Below are positions 23,606-32,533 of a stretch of 64,000 nucleotides of DNA, one piece after another. Each line of letters opens with the position of its first letter. Positions within the stretch are counted from its first letter, which is position 1. Source of the DNA: Bin87 sp963668585 (GTDB lineage Bacteria; Chloroflexota; Dehalococcoidia; Lucifugimonadales; UBA3495); contig OY764869.1 in NCBI GenBank assembly GCA_963668585.1, positions 3,286,001-3,350,000 of the forward strand, given 5' to 3'. The notes beneath the pieces were generated by a model. That model saw only the letters and a program-made list of their open reading frames with translations. It made no database searches and was not told where the DNA came from. The translations under genes and the position numbers were made by a program.

Positions 23606-24649
23606 ATGAGCGAAATCAGACCGATCACCTGGACGGGCAGCAGCCTTCGATTGCTTGACCAGACGCTGCTGCCCCACGAGCAAACGACGATAACGATTAC
23701 GGACTACAGGACGGCCGCCACCGCCATCACCGAGATGCGCGTGCGCGGCGCCCCCGCCATCGGCGTAGCCGCGGCCTATGCGATGGTACTCGCCGCCGCC
23801 GAATTGCAGTCTCGCGAACGCGACCATTTCATCGGCGCCCTGCGACAGGCCGGTTCTCACGTTGCGGCCGCTCGTCCCACTGCCGTCAACTTGGGGTGGG
23901 CCGTCCGTCGAATGCTCCGTGTCGCCGATGCGGAGCCGGACCCGGGCAGTGTCCTGCCCAGACTGGAGGCCGAAGCCCGCTTGATCCAGCAAGAGGACGA
24001 GAACATCAACCGTCGCATCGGAGAAAACGGCAGGACGCTGATGCCCGCGGATGGGCAGGGCGTGCTGACCCACTGCAACACCGGAGCGTTGGCAACATCC
24101 GCCTTTGGCACCGCCCTGGGAGTGATCCGGGCCGGCTGGGAAGCCGGGGGAAGATTCCGCGTTTTCAACACCGAAACCCGCCCCTGGCTGCAGGGAGCGC
24201 GTCTGACCTCATGGGAGTTCCAGCAACTTGGGATCCCTTCGACGCTGGTTGCCGATTCGGCTGCGGGCCTTCTCATGCAGCGCGGGGAGGTTTCCTGCGT
24301 GATAACCGGCGCGGACCGCGTCGCCGCCAACGGGGACACCGCCAACAAGATCGGCACGTATTCCCTCGCGGTGCTGGCCCACGAAAACAACATTCCCTTC
24401 TACATCGCGGCGCCCACCAGCACCGTTGACCTCGCGATTGCTCACGGGGACAACATTGCCATTGAGGAACGGGCCGACCACGAAGTGACGGGGTACGGCG
24501 GAACGCCCATCGCGCCCGAAGGCACGCCGGCGTACAACCCGGCATTCGACGTGACGCCGAACCGATACATCAGCGGCATCGTGACCGAAACCACGGTATG
24601 CCGCCCTCCATACACAGAATCTCTCCGCCAGGCAGTGGACGCGGCCTGA
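23606..24649 (+). CDS. mtnA: S-methyl-5-thioribose-1-phosphate isomerase
   Basis: 347 residues, eIF2B-alpha-like fold. It converts methylthioribose-1-phosphate to methylthioribulose-1-phosphate. Key motifs: MRVRGAPAIGVAAAYAM, LTHCNTGALATSAFGTALG (catalytic Cys), FNTETRPWLQGARLTSWE, CVITGADRVAANGDTANKIG (catalytic Asp) and YIAAPTSTVDL. ATG 23606 is chosen because the family match starts there; an upstream frame to 23570 lies in the leader. First gene after the SAM riboswitch. Confidence 0.94.
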   Translation: MSEIRPITWTGSSLRLLDQTLLPHEQTTITITDYRTAATAITEMRVRGAPAIGVAAAYAMVLAAAELQSRERDHFIGALRQAGSHVAAARPTAVNLGWAVRRMLRVADAEPDPGSVLPRLEAEARLIQQEDENINRRIGENGRTLMPADGQGVLTHCNTGALATSAFGTALGVIRAGWEAGGRFRVFNTETRPWLQGARLTSWEFQQLGIPSTLVADSAAGLLMQRGEVSCVITGADRVAANGDTANKIGTYSLAVLAHENNIPFYIAAPTSTVDLAIAHGDNIAIEERADHEVTGYGGTPIAPEGTPAYNPAFDVTPNRYISGIVTETTVCRPPYTESLRQAVDAA

Positions 24650-24662
24650 CCCTGGAACCAAA

Positions 24663-25778
24663 ATGACGACACCCGACATCCAACAGCAGACCCGCCGCCG
24701 CATGGCCCGGACCGGCCTGACCGCCAACGATCCGGCGCTGGCCTCACCCGGGTACACGTTGTACGCCCCAATGTCCGGCAGCGGCGAGGTTTACCTGCTG
24801 AATGCCGACGGAGTGGTGGCCCACCAGTGGCAGATGCCCTACCCGCCCGGCCTCTACGGATACCTGCTGCCCAACGGCAACCTGTTCTACGGCGGCAAGG
24901 TACGCGATGACGGCGGGTGGGACCTTTTCGAAGGATTCAAACGCTTCAAGGGCGGCGTGATACTGGAAGCCGACTGGGATGGCAACATCCTCTGGGAACA
25001 CCGAGATCCGTACCATCACCACGACGCGCGTCGCACCGAATCAGGCGGATGCATCTACATGACTGTGGAGCGGATGGATGACGCAGCGGCCGCAGAAATT
25101 CGGGGCGGCCAGCCAGGCTCGGACACTCGCGAAGAGTACACCGGCATGTGGTGCGATGTTCTGGTGGAAGTTGACACCGCCGGCAACCGCATCTGGGAAT
25201 GGCACGCTGCGGAACATTTGGATCCTGGCCGGCACGCCGTCACATTCAACGACCTGCGCGACGAGTGGAGCCACGGAAACACTGTTGTACCGCTGTCGGA
25301 CGGTCGCGTTATGTTCAGTTTTCGCAACATATCCACCGTGGGCATCATTGACAGATCCACCGGCGACATCACCTGGCAACTGGGCGACGACGTTCTCGCT
25401 CAGCAGCACGATCCATCGCTCCTCGAAAACGGCAACGTACTCATCTACGATAACGGTTCCCACAGCCGGCACAACCCGTTGCCGCACTCGCGCATCATTG
25501 AAGTCGACACGTCAACCAACGAAATCGTCTGGCAATACCGGGACAACCCGCCGTTCAATTTCTTCAGCGCCTACATATCCGGCGCCCGTCGCCTGCCCAA
25601 TGGCAACACGCTGATCACCGAGGGGCAACCTGGGCGCATTTTCCAGGTGACGCCCGATGGCCGCGTGGTTTGGGAATACATCAACCCGCACTTCGCGACC
25701 AACGAGCAGGATTTTGAGGTCAACAGCGTTTTCCGTTCCACGCATTATCTTCGGGAAGAAATCCCGCCATTGAGGTAA
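24663..25778 (+). CDS. Arylsulfotransferase (ASST)-like beta-propeller protein
   Basis: 371 residues of repeated propeller blades with Trp-rich ends (GNILWEHRDP, GNRIWEWHAAEH, TGDITWQLGDD, TNEIVWQYRDN, DGRVVWEYINP), alternating with PNGNLFYGG, ENGNVLIYDNGS and PNGNTLITEGQ. This fits the arylsulfotransferase family (PF05935/PF14269 type). No signal peptide, so cytoplasmic, unlike periplasmic ASST. A His-rich loop YHHHDARR is notable. Start is 14 nt after mtnA and 70 nt precede mtnP, so it belongs to the SAM-regulated operon. Its role there is unknown. Confidence 0.78.
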   Translation: MTTPDIQQQTRRRMARTGLTANDPALASPGYTLYAPMSGSGEVYLLNADGVVAHQWQMPYPPGLYGYLLPNGNLFYGGKVRDDGGWDLFEGFKRFKGGVILEADWDGNILWEHRDPYHHHDARRTESGGCIYMTVERMDDAAAAEIRGGQPGSDTREEYTGMWCDVLVEVDTAGNRIWEWHAAEHLDPGRHAVTFNDLRDEWSHGNTVVPLSDGRVMFSFRNISTVGIIDRSTGDITWQLGDDVLAQQHDPSLLENGNVLIYDNGSHSRHNPLPHSRIIEVDTSTNEIVWQYRDNPPFNFFSAYISGARRLPNGNTLITEGQPGRIFQVTPDGRVVWEYINPHFATNEQDFEVNSVFRSTHYLREEIPPLR

Positions 25779-25847
25779 CTCAGCGGCCACGGCCAGGGAT
25801 TCTCGGTCACGACCGTCCCTGAAAATCAGGCAAAGGAAATTAGCGTA

Positions 25848-26744
25848 ATGCCCAACCATCCCCAGGCGGAAATAGCCATCATCGGCGGCAGCGGACTCTA
25901 CGAAATCCAGGGTTTTGCCGAAACCGCCGTGGTGGACATCGACACGCCTTACGGCAAGCCGAGCGATGTCATCACCGTGGGGGAACTGTTGGACGTGCCC
26001 GTGGCCTTCCTGCCACGGCATGGACGCGGACATCGCGTCAGCCCGACCGAACTGCCTTTCCGCGCCAACATCTACGCGCTCAAAACCCTGGGCGTCAAAC
26101 GCATCGTATCGGTCAGCGCCGTGGGGAGCCTGCAGGCCAGGCTGGAGCCACAGCACCTCGTCGTGCCGGACCAGTTGATTGACCGGACCCGTTCATTGCG
26201 TCCCAGCACGTTCTTCGAGGGCGGCGCCGTGGCCCACATATCTTTTGCGGAACCCTTCTGCCCCAATGTCAGCAGGGTGATCTCCCAGGGCGGCACCGGC
26301 CAGGGCATCCCCACCCACAATGGCGCGACCATGGTGGTGATGGAAGGCCCCGCTTTCTCGACCAAAGCAGAATCGGAGATGTACCGCGCTTGGGGCGGCG
26401 ACCTCATCGGGATGACGGCCCTGCCCGAGGCCAAACTCGCCCGCGAAGCCGAAATCTGCTACGGGACCATGGCCTGGGTGACGGACTACGACTGCTGGCA
26501 TCCCGACCACGACGCGGTGACGGTGGACATGGTGGTGGAAAACCTGATCGCCAACGTGGCCAACAGCAGAATCATCCTGCGCCACATCATGCCCATGCTG
26601 GCTGAACTGGATCCCTGCGAATGCCAGACCGCGTTGACCAACGCCATCATCACCGAGCGTAGCATGATACCCGACGAAGTGCGCCGACGGCTGCGGCCCA
26701 TCGCTGGCAAGCACCTGGATCCGCCACCAACTGCGAACTCATAA
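25848..26744 (+). CDS. mtnP: S-methyl-5'-thioadenosine phosphorylase (MTAP family)
   Basis: 298 residues. It splits methylthioadenosine to adenine and methylthioribose-1-phosphate, the substrate of MtnA. Motifs: AIIGGSGLYEI (phosphate binding), LPRHGRGHRVSPTELPFRAN, SVSAVGSLQ, MEGPAFSTKAES, GMTALPEAKLAREAEICYGT and TDYDCWHP. Purine preference in this family cannot be proved by sequence, but the context with mtnA favours MTA. Confidence 0.92.
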   Translation: MPNHPQAEIAIIGGSGLYEIQGFAETAVVDIDTPYGKPSDVITVGELLDVPVAFLPRHGRGHRVSPTELPFRANIYALKTLGVKRIVSVSAVGSLQARLEPQHLVVPDQLIDRTRSLRPSTFFEGGAVAHISFAEPFCPNVSRVISQGGTGQGIPTHNGATMVVMEGPAFSTKAESEMYRAWGGDLIGMTALPEAKLAREAEICYGTMAWVTDYDCWHPDHDAVTVDMVVENLIANVANSRIILRHIMPMLAELDPCECQTALTNAIITERSMIPDEVRRRLRPIAGKHLDPPPTANS

Positions 26745-26841
26745 CTTCGTGATCCCTTATTCAATGGAACCATTGCCACAACCGAAACGCTGAGCCCGGA
26801 AAGACTGGGACTTACGCTTGACTTCGACAGGAGGTAAATCA

Positions 26842-27201
26842 ATGCCACGACAGAATCCAGGGGAACCCTACTACCGCGTCGATTCTCCCGAAGCGCTTCA
26901 AATCCTGAACGCGGACCCTGAAGGCACGGTCGTAATAGACGTGCGCAGGGACGACGAATGGGTCACCGGTCATGCTTCGGGCGCGATTCACATCAATGTT
27001 GACGACCTGCCCGGTCGTATGGATGAAGTGCCCGAGGACAAGAAACTGCTGTTCATCTGTGCCGCCGGAGTACGCAGCGGCCTCGCTTGCGAACTCGCCG
27101 CAGCCATGGGCTTCGATTCCGAGAATCTCTACAACGTGGACGACGGCACCCCCGCTTGGATCGGCGCCGGCAACCCGACGTCCTACGGCCAAGATCCGTA
27201 A
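26842..27201 (+). CDS. Single-domain rhodanese-like sulfurtransferase
   Basis: 119 residues with one rhodanese domain: VVIDVRRDDEWVTGHASGAI, then the active loop CAAGVR (persulfide-forming Cys in LLFICAAGVRSG). It is GlpE/PspE-sized. ATG 26842 has AGGAGG 8-9 nt upstream. Lying between mtnP and ahcY, it may handle sulfur released in methionine or homocysteine metabolism, or supply the rhodanese activity missing from MoeB at 6092-6940 (inference). Confidence 0.88.
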   Translation: MPRQNPGEPYYRVDSPEALQILNADPEGTVVIDVRRDDEWVTGHASGAIHINVDDLPGRMDEVPEDKKLLFICAAGVRSGLACELAAAMGFDSENLYNVDDGTPAWIGAGNPTSYGQDP

Positions 27202-27344
27202 CTCACCACGTATCCACACTACTTCAGGTCCGCCATCCTTACGGACGCCGACAACCGGGGGTCTTTCATCGAGAGACTATTGGAAATTCTGGCGTTCTCA
27301 CGAGTGGCGCACTGACAACCTTACAAAACGAGAGGTAAAACGAT

Positions 27345-28616
27345 TTGACTGTTCAAAAAACCCAAGGCGACGTGAAAGACCTGTCCCTGGCCGGCGCCGG
27401 CGTTGACCGCATCCGCTGGGCCGCCCGCGAAATGCCCGTCGTCAACATGATCACCGAGCGATTCCGCGCCGAGCAACCGTTGGCCGGTATGCGTATGGCC
27501 GCGTGCCTCCACGTCACCACCGAAACTGCCAACCTCGCCATTGCCCTGAAGGCCGGTGGGGCTGACTTGGTGGTCTGCGCCAGCAATCCGCTGAGCACCC
27601 AGGACGAAACCGCCGCCGCGCTGGTGCAGGAGTACGGGATTCCCACCTACGCCATCAAGGGCGAGGACAACGAAACCTACTATCAGCACATCAACGCGGT
27701 TCTGGACCACGCTCCCAACGTCACCATGGACGACGGCGCCGACCTGGTGGGCATCCTGCACAAGGAACGGAGCGACCTGCTCTCCAACGTGATCGCCGGC
27801 ACCGAAGAAACCACAACGGGCGTGGTGCGCCTGACCGCCATGGCCGCCGACGGCCAGCTTAAGTACCCCATCATCGCGGTCAACGAAGCTGAAACCAAGC
27901 ATTTCTTCGACAACCGTTACGGTACGGGCCAAAGCACCCTCGACGGTATCACCAGGGCCACCAACATCCTTTGGGCCGGCCGTCGCGTCGTCATCGGTGG
28001 CTACGGATGGTGCGGCCGTGGTGTTGCGTCTCGGGCGCGTGGCATGGGAGCCCATGTCATCGTCACCGAGATCAACCCGGTCCGGGCGCTGGAAGCCGTG
28101 ATGGATGGTTTCCAGGTGATGCCCGGCATCGAAGCTGCCAAGGTCGGCGAGGTGTTCATCACGGTCTCCGGCGGTTGGCACGTCATCGGCAAGCAGCACA
28201 TGGAAGTCATGCCCGACGGCGCCATCATCTCCAACAGCGGACACTTCAACGTCGAAATCGACATTCCGGCGCTGGAAGCCATGTCAGTGAGCCATCGCGA
28301 GGTTCGCCCATTCGTTGAGGAATATCAGATCACCGACGGCCGACGCCTCTATCTCCTCGGCGAGGGTCGACTGATCAACCTGGCAGCCGCCGAGGGCCAT
28401 CCGTCCGCAGTCATGGACATGAGCTTCGCCAACCAGGCCCTGAGCGCCGAGTACCTGGTGAAGCGCCATCAGGAACTCTCCAATGGCGTCCACGTGGTGC
28501 CACGGGAAATCGACGCTGAAGTCGGACGCCTCAAACTCGAGACCATGGGTATCAGCATCGATTCCCTCACCGCGGAGCAGACTGCCTACAACGAAAGCTG
28601 GGAAGAGGGAACCTAG
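27345..28616 (+). CDS. ahcY: Adenosylhomocysteinase (S-adenosylhomocysteine hydrolase)
   Basis: 423 residues. It hydrolyses SAH to adenosine and homocysteine with bound NAD. Motifs: LHVTTETANLAIALKAGGAD, CASNPLSTQDE, DDGADLV, DNRYGTGQSTLDGITRATN, VIGGYGWCGRGVASRARGMG (NAD-binding), ISNSGHFNVEID. It is the shorter form, lacking the roughly 40-residue insert of eukaryotic and many proteobacterial enzymes, as in archaea and Thermotoga. Start is TTG, with GAGAGGT about 9 nt upstream. Confidence 0.95.
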   Translation: MTVQKTQGDVKDLSLAGAGVDRIRWAAREMPVVNMITERFRAEQPLAGMRMAACLHVTTETANLAIALKAGGADLVVCASNPLSTQDETAAALVQEYGIPTYAIKGEDNETYYQHINAVLDHAPNVTMDDGADLVGILHKERSDLLSNVIAGTEETTTGVVRLTAMAADGQLKYPIIAVNEAETKHFFDNRYGTGQSTLDGITRATNILWAGRRVVIGGYGWCGRGVASRARGMGAHVIVTEINPVRALEAVMDGFQVMPGIEAAKVGEVFITVSGGWHVIGKQHMEVMPDGAIISNSGHFNVEIDIPALEAMSVSHREVRPFVEEYQITDGRRLYLLGEGRLINLAAAEGHPSAVMDMSFANQALSAEYLVKRHQELSNGVHVVPREIDAEVGRLKLETMGISIDSLTAEQTAYNESWEEGT

Positions 28617-28704
28617 CCATCCCCGGCACAGACAACAATGGGGCGAACGGTCATTCGCCCCAACACTGCCATCGATCAATGTAAATCCAGGAGGAAACCT
28701 ACAA

Positions 28705-29952
28705 ATGCCAATACGATTCATGACTTCGCCCAAGTACCTGCTCACCTCCGAGTCGGTAACTGAAGGGCACCCTGACAAGGTGTGCGACCAGATCTCCGAC
28801 GCCGTCCTGGACGCGGCCTTCGCTGTGGACCCCATGAGCCGCGTCGCCTGCGAGACCGTCGCCGGTAAGAATCTCATCATGGTCACCGGCGAAATCACCA
28901 CCAAGGCCGAACTGGACTTCGACGCCATCACCCGCAAGACACTGCTGGAGATCGGCTACACCGACGTCAAGTACGGCATCGACGGCAACTCCTGCGGCGT
29001 TATCCGTAACGCCAGCCAGCAGTCGCCCGACATCAACGCCGGCGTCAGCACCGCGCTTGAAGCCCGCAACAACGGCGCAACCGCTGCCGACGCCCGCCGC
29101 GCCACCGGAGCGGGCGACCAGGGCATGATGGTCGGTTTCGCGTGCAACGAAACGGACGGGCTGATGCCCATTACCGTTGACCTGTCGCACCGGTTGGTGG
29201 AGCGGTTGGCCAAAGTCCGCAAGGACGGGACTCTGCCCTATCTGGGCCCCGACGGAAAGTCCCAGGTCACCGTGGAATACCGCTACGGCAAGCCCCACCG
29301 AGTCGATGCCGTGGTCATAAGCTCACAGCACGACGACGCCGAAGACCGGGCGGCATTCACCGAAAAAATCCGCGCCGACGTCATCGAACACGTCATCAAG
29401 CCCATCGTGCCGGCCAATCTGTTGGACGCCGACACCAAGTATTACGTCAATCCCAGCGGCTGGTTTGTGGTCGGCGGCCCCCAGGGCGACACCGGCTTGA
29501 CCGGACGCAAGATTCTGGTGGACACCTACGGCGGTATCGCCCGCCACGGCGGTGGCGCGTTCTCCGGCAAGGACCCGACCAAGGTTGACCGCTCGGGCGC
29601 GTACGCAGCCCGCTACGTGGCCAAGAACATCGTGGCCGCCGGTTTGGCCGACCGCGTCGAGGTGATCGTGTCCTACGCCATCGGCGTATCTGACCCGATT
29701 TCCGTAGCGGTGGAGACCTTCGACACCAACAATATCGACAACGATACCATCGAAGCGTTGGTGAATGAACACTTTGATCTGCGCCCCGGCGCAATCATCG
29801 AGGACCTGGAACTCCGCCGGCCCATCTACCGCAATACGGCTGCCTACGGACACTTCGGTCGCACCGACATCGATCTCCCCTGGGAGCGTACCGACAAAGC
29901 CGAGTTGCTCAAAAAGGCAGCCGGCACGTTGGCCGGAACCGCCGGCGACTAG
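28705..29952 (+). CDS. metK: S-adenosylmethionine synthetase
   Basis: 415 residues. It makes SAM from methionine and ATP. Motifs: LLTSESVTEGHPDKVCDQIS (ATP and methionine binding), GAGDQGMMVGFACNET (signature 1) and GGGAFSGKDPTKVDRS (signature 2). ATG 28705 is fixed by AGGAGGA at 28689-28695; an upstream open frame overlaps ahcY and is rejected. Last gene of the SAM-riboswitch operon; a terminator follows. Confidence 0.97.
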   Translation: MPIRFMTSPKYLLTSESVTEGHPDKVCDQISDAVLDAAFAVDPMSRVACETVAGKNLIMVTGEITTKAELDFDAITRKTLLEIGYTDVKYGIDGNSCGVIRNASQQSPDINAGVSTALEARNNGATAADARRATGAGDQGMMVGFACNETDGLMPITVDLSHRLVERLAKVRKDGTLPYLGPDGKSQVTVEYRYGKPHRVDAVVISSQHDDAEDRAAFTEKIRADVIEHVIKPIVPANLLDADTKYYVNPSGWFVVGGPQGDTGLTGRKILVDTYGGIARHGGGAFSGKDPTKVDRSGAYAARYVAKNIVAAGLADRVEVIVSYAIGVSDPISVAVETFDTNNIDNDTIEALVNEHFDLRPGAIIEDLELRRPIYRNTAAYGHFGRTDIDLPWERTDKAELLKKAAGTLAGTAGD

Positions 29953-29990
29953 CCCTACCAACAGTTTCGCTCTCCCTCGTGCGCGCCCTT

Positions 29991-30018
29991 CGCCCTCAGC
30001 GGTGGAGGGCGCATTTTT
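29991..30018 (+). terminator. Intrinsic terminator after metK
   Basis: CGCCCTC (29991-29997) pairs with GAGGGCG (30005-30011) over a 7-nt loop, followed by CATTTTTAT. Confidence 0.88.
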
Positions 30019-30179
30019 ATCATGTCAGTCGGGAGTAGCCTGTTTCCCGTGCCATGTGAACCTGGCGCGGCATCATTCGCCAAATGTCGCAATCCAACGC
30101 ACGACGGCCGCCGACCCGGTCCCGGTAGAATTGCCGCGACACTCATGGCCGGCAAACCGAAACCGGCGTTGGACTGATC

Positions 30180-30629
30180 ATGGATAAAGTGCTCCCAATT
30201 CGCAGGTTTGTCTCGTGGGTCATAGACCGGTTGCTGTTCTTCGCAGCCGGCGCGGCAGTCCTCTACCTGATTCAGGAACTGGACAGTCGGCTGGGTATCA
30301 GCGGGCCTAAATCCGTGAACGTGGACTTGCAGAGTCTGTTGACGGTTCAGGCGCCGCTGGCTTTGGTCGTCACCTATGCCCTTTGGATGCTGATAATCAT
30401 CAAATTCGGTCAGCCGGGCCGCAGACTGACTGCCACCGAGGTCCGGCAACATCGCGGAGGATCCGCCGGCAGGCTGAGGATGCTGGTGCGCACCATCATC
30501 AAGATTCCGCTGCACCTCTCCCTGATTGGCCTCATAATCGACGCGGTTTTCATCCTGCGCGACCAACGCGAGAGGCGTTCGATCCCCGACATTCTGGCAG
30601 GAACCGTGATTGCCCAACGCCGGCGGTGA
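30180..30629 (+). CDS. RDD-family membrane protein
   Basis: 149 residues with three hydrophobic segments. RDD-type features are RRFVSWVIDRLLFF at the N-terminus, FGQPGRRLTATEVR after the second segment, and a closing DILAGTVIAQRR. Function of RDD proteins is mostly unknown; some take part in ion or osmolyte handling. A shorter paralogue lies at 32119-32451 on the other side of the phosphohexomutase gene. Confidence 0.75.
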   Translation: MDKVLPIRRFVSWVIDRLLFFAAGAAVLYLIQELDSRLGISGPKSVNVDLQSLLTVQAPLALVVTYALWMLIIIKFGQPGRRLTATEVRQHRGGSAGRLRMLVRTIIKIPLHLSLIGLIIDAVFILRDQRERRSIPDILAGTVIAQRRR

Positions 30630-30657
30630 CGCCATGCCGGTATGCTAGAATTGCTCC

Positions 30658-32070
30658 ATGACCGCCCCGATAAAGTTCGGCACCGACGGATGGCGAGGGA
30701 TCATCGCCGATGATTTCACCTTCGCAAACGTGGCCCGCTGTTCCCAAGGATTGGCCGACTATCTGCGCGCCGACGGTTCGGCCGGGCGCGGGCTGGTTGT
30801 AGGCTACGACACCCGGTTCGCATCGCGGGATTTCGCTGAGACGGTCGCGTCGGTGGTGGCCGGCAACGGCATCAATGTATATCTCTGCCGCCAGGTCGCT
30901 CCGACCCCTGTGGTCAGCCACCAGGTGGTGCAGCGCGGCGCGGCCGGCGGCGTGGTCATCACGTCGAGCCATAATCCCGCTGCGTGGAGTGGCTTCAAAT
31001 TCAAAACCTCCCAGGGCGGCAGCGCCAGCCAGGCCGTGACAGATGTGCTGGAAATGTGCATCGAGTCCGGCGGGGCGCCCAAGTCCATGACGATCGATGA
31101 AGGCCGCGCTGCCGGTTTGATTATGGACGTTGACCCGGCGCCCGATTATCGAACGGCCATTGCTGGCCTCGTCAACCTGGACGCCATTCGGAACGCCGGC
31201 CTGACGGTCTTCGTTGACTCCATGCACGGGGCCGGCGCCGGCTACATCACCGACCTGCTGCGAGGGGGCGCCACCACCGTCACGGAACTGCGCGCTGAAC
31301 CCAATCCGGCATTTCCCGGGATGGCGCAACCCGAACCCATCGCACACAACCTCAATGGCCTGTGTCGGCGTGTTCCGGAGGACGGGGCAGACGCCGGCCT
31401 GGCGCTGGACGGCGATGCAGACCGCATTGGCCTGGTGGACGAGACCGGACGCTTCGTAAGCACCCTTGAGGTGTTCTCCCTGCTTGCTTTCTATCTCTTG
31501 GACCGGGGAGAACGCGGCCCGCTCGTCAAAGGGGTAACCGCTTCGTTAATGCTGAATAAGCTTGCTGAACGCTACGACGTGCCGATCGCCGAAATGCCCG
31601 TCGGTTTCAAAAACATCGGGCCACGCTTTCTGGACGACAACGCGATTTTGGGCGGGGAAGAGAGCGGTGGATACGCGTTCAGGGGACACATTCCCGAGCG
31701 CGACGGCATCCTGAGCGGCCTGTGCCTGTTGGAATGTATGGCAACCGGCGGGCTGACCGCTTCCGGCATGGTCAGACGCCTGTTCGAAACCGTGGGAGAG
31801 CATCACTACCAACGGCGAGACGTGAACTTCGACCCAGCCACCCGTGCCGCAATCATCGAACGGCTGACCAGCGCTCCGTTGACGGAGATTGCGGAGATGC
31901 CGGTTCGCGGAATGGACGAAATCGACGGACGCCGCTGGCTGCTCGACGCCGGATGGGTCGCCGCCCGATTCTCCGGCACGGAACCACTGCTACGAATCTA
32001 CTGCGAGGCAGACAGCGCCGCCAATGTCACCCGAATACTGGACGCGATGCAGACGCACCTGGGCGTCTGA
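30658..32070 (+). CDS. Phosphoglucomutase/phosphomannomutase family protein
   Basis: 470 residues, alpha-D-phosphohexomutase. Four active-site loops are intact: TSSHNP (phosphoserine), DGDADRIG (metal), GGEESGGY (sugar) and RFSGTEPLLRIYCE (phosphate). N-terminal FGTDGWRG. The GGEESGGY loop suits phosphoglucomutase as well as phosphomannomutase. An extended -10 (TGC-TAGAAT, 30643-30651) puts transcription start at about the ATG, so the message may be leaderless. It lies between two RDD genes. Confidence 0.92.
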   Translation: MTAPIKFGTDGWRGIIADDFTFANVARCSQGLADYLRADGSAGRGLVVGYDTRFASRDFAETVASVVAGNGINVYLCRQVAPTPVVSHQVVQRGAAGGVVITSSHNPAAWSGFKFKTSQGGSASQAVTDVLEMCIESGGAPKSMTIDEGRAAGLIMDVDPAPDYRTAIAGLVNLDAIRNAGLTVFVDSMHGAGAGYITDLLRGGATTVTELRAEPNPAFPGMAQPEPIAHNLNGLCRRVPEDGADAGLALDGDADRIGLVDETGRFVSTLEVFSLLAFYLLDRGERGPLVKGVTASLMLNKLAERYDVPIAEMPVGFKNIGPRFLDDNAILGGEESGGYAFRGHIPERDGILSGLCLLECMATGGLTASGMVRRLFETVGEHHYQRRDVNFDPATRAAIIERLTSAPLTEIAEMPVRGMDEIDGRRWLLDAGWVAARFSGTEPLLRIYCEADSAANVTRILDAMQTHLGV

Positions 32071-32118
32071 CATTGAAACCAGAGAGCGAAAACAGACGTA
32101 TCTAGCAATGAGGGGATC

Positions 32119-32451
32119 ATGGAGCATGCCAGCCCATTGCGTCGTTTGTCTGCCGACATCCTTGACGGGGTGTTGTTTTTCCTCATGCTTGTCATCGGGT
32201 ACATCATCTGGTGGTTGATCGTCCTCGCCCGTGGACAAACTCCCGGAAAGCAACTATTGGGGATATATGCTGAAAAGCGCGACGGGGGAGAGGCCGGTTG
32301 GGGTACCATGTTCGTGCGGGAAATCGTCAAAGCGGTGGCGCACGCTTTCGTGATTGGCTTCTTCGCCGACGCCATTCTACTGCTGATGGACGATGCGGAA
32401 CATCGCTCGTTGTCTGATCGCGTGGCCGGAACGGTAATCCTTCGCCGGTGA
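32119..32451 (+). CDS. Short RDD-family membrane protein
   Basis: 110 residues: RRLSADILDGVLFFLMLV, then RGQTPGKQLLGIYAEKR (the RDD GxxPGKxLLG motif), a third hydrophobic stretch FVIGFFADAILLLMDD, and SDRVAGTVILRR. Similar in order to the RDD protein at 30180-30629, though diverged. Function unknown. Confidence 0.78.
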   Translation: MEHASPLRRLSADILDGVLFFLMLVIGYIIWWLIVLARGQTPGKQLLGIYAEKRDGGEAGWGTMFVREIVKAVAHAFVIGFFADAILLLMDDAEHRSLSDRVAGTVILRR

Positions 32452-32533
32452 AGTCTGCCCGCCGTATGCTGCCTGTACTTGGAATCTCACGCCCCTAAAC
32501 CCATCCGATGCCGGTCCTACAGGAGGTGAGCAA

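Noticed and set aside
27321..28244. Minus-strand open frame (307 codons) opposite ahcY
   Set aside because: Shadow of the SAH hydrolase gene; composition is repetitive Val/Gly/Asp with no domain.
28483..28704. metK starting upstream inside ahcY
   Set aside because: The extra residues are out-of-frame ahcY and leader; a strong ribosome-binding site fixes the start at 28705.
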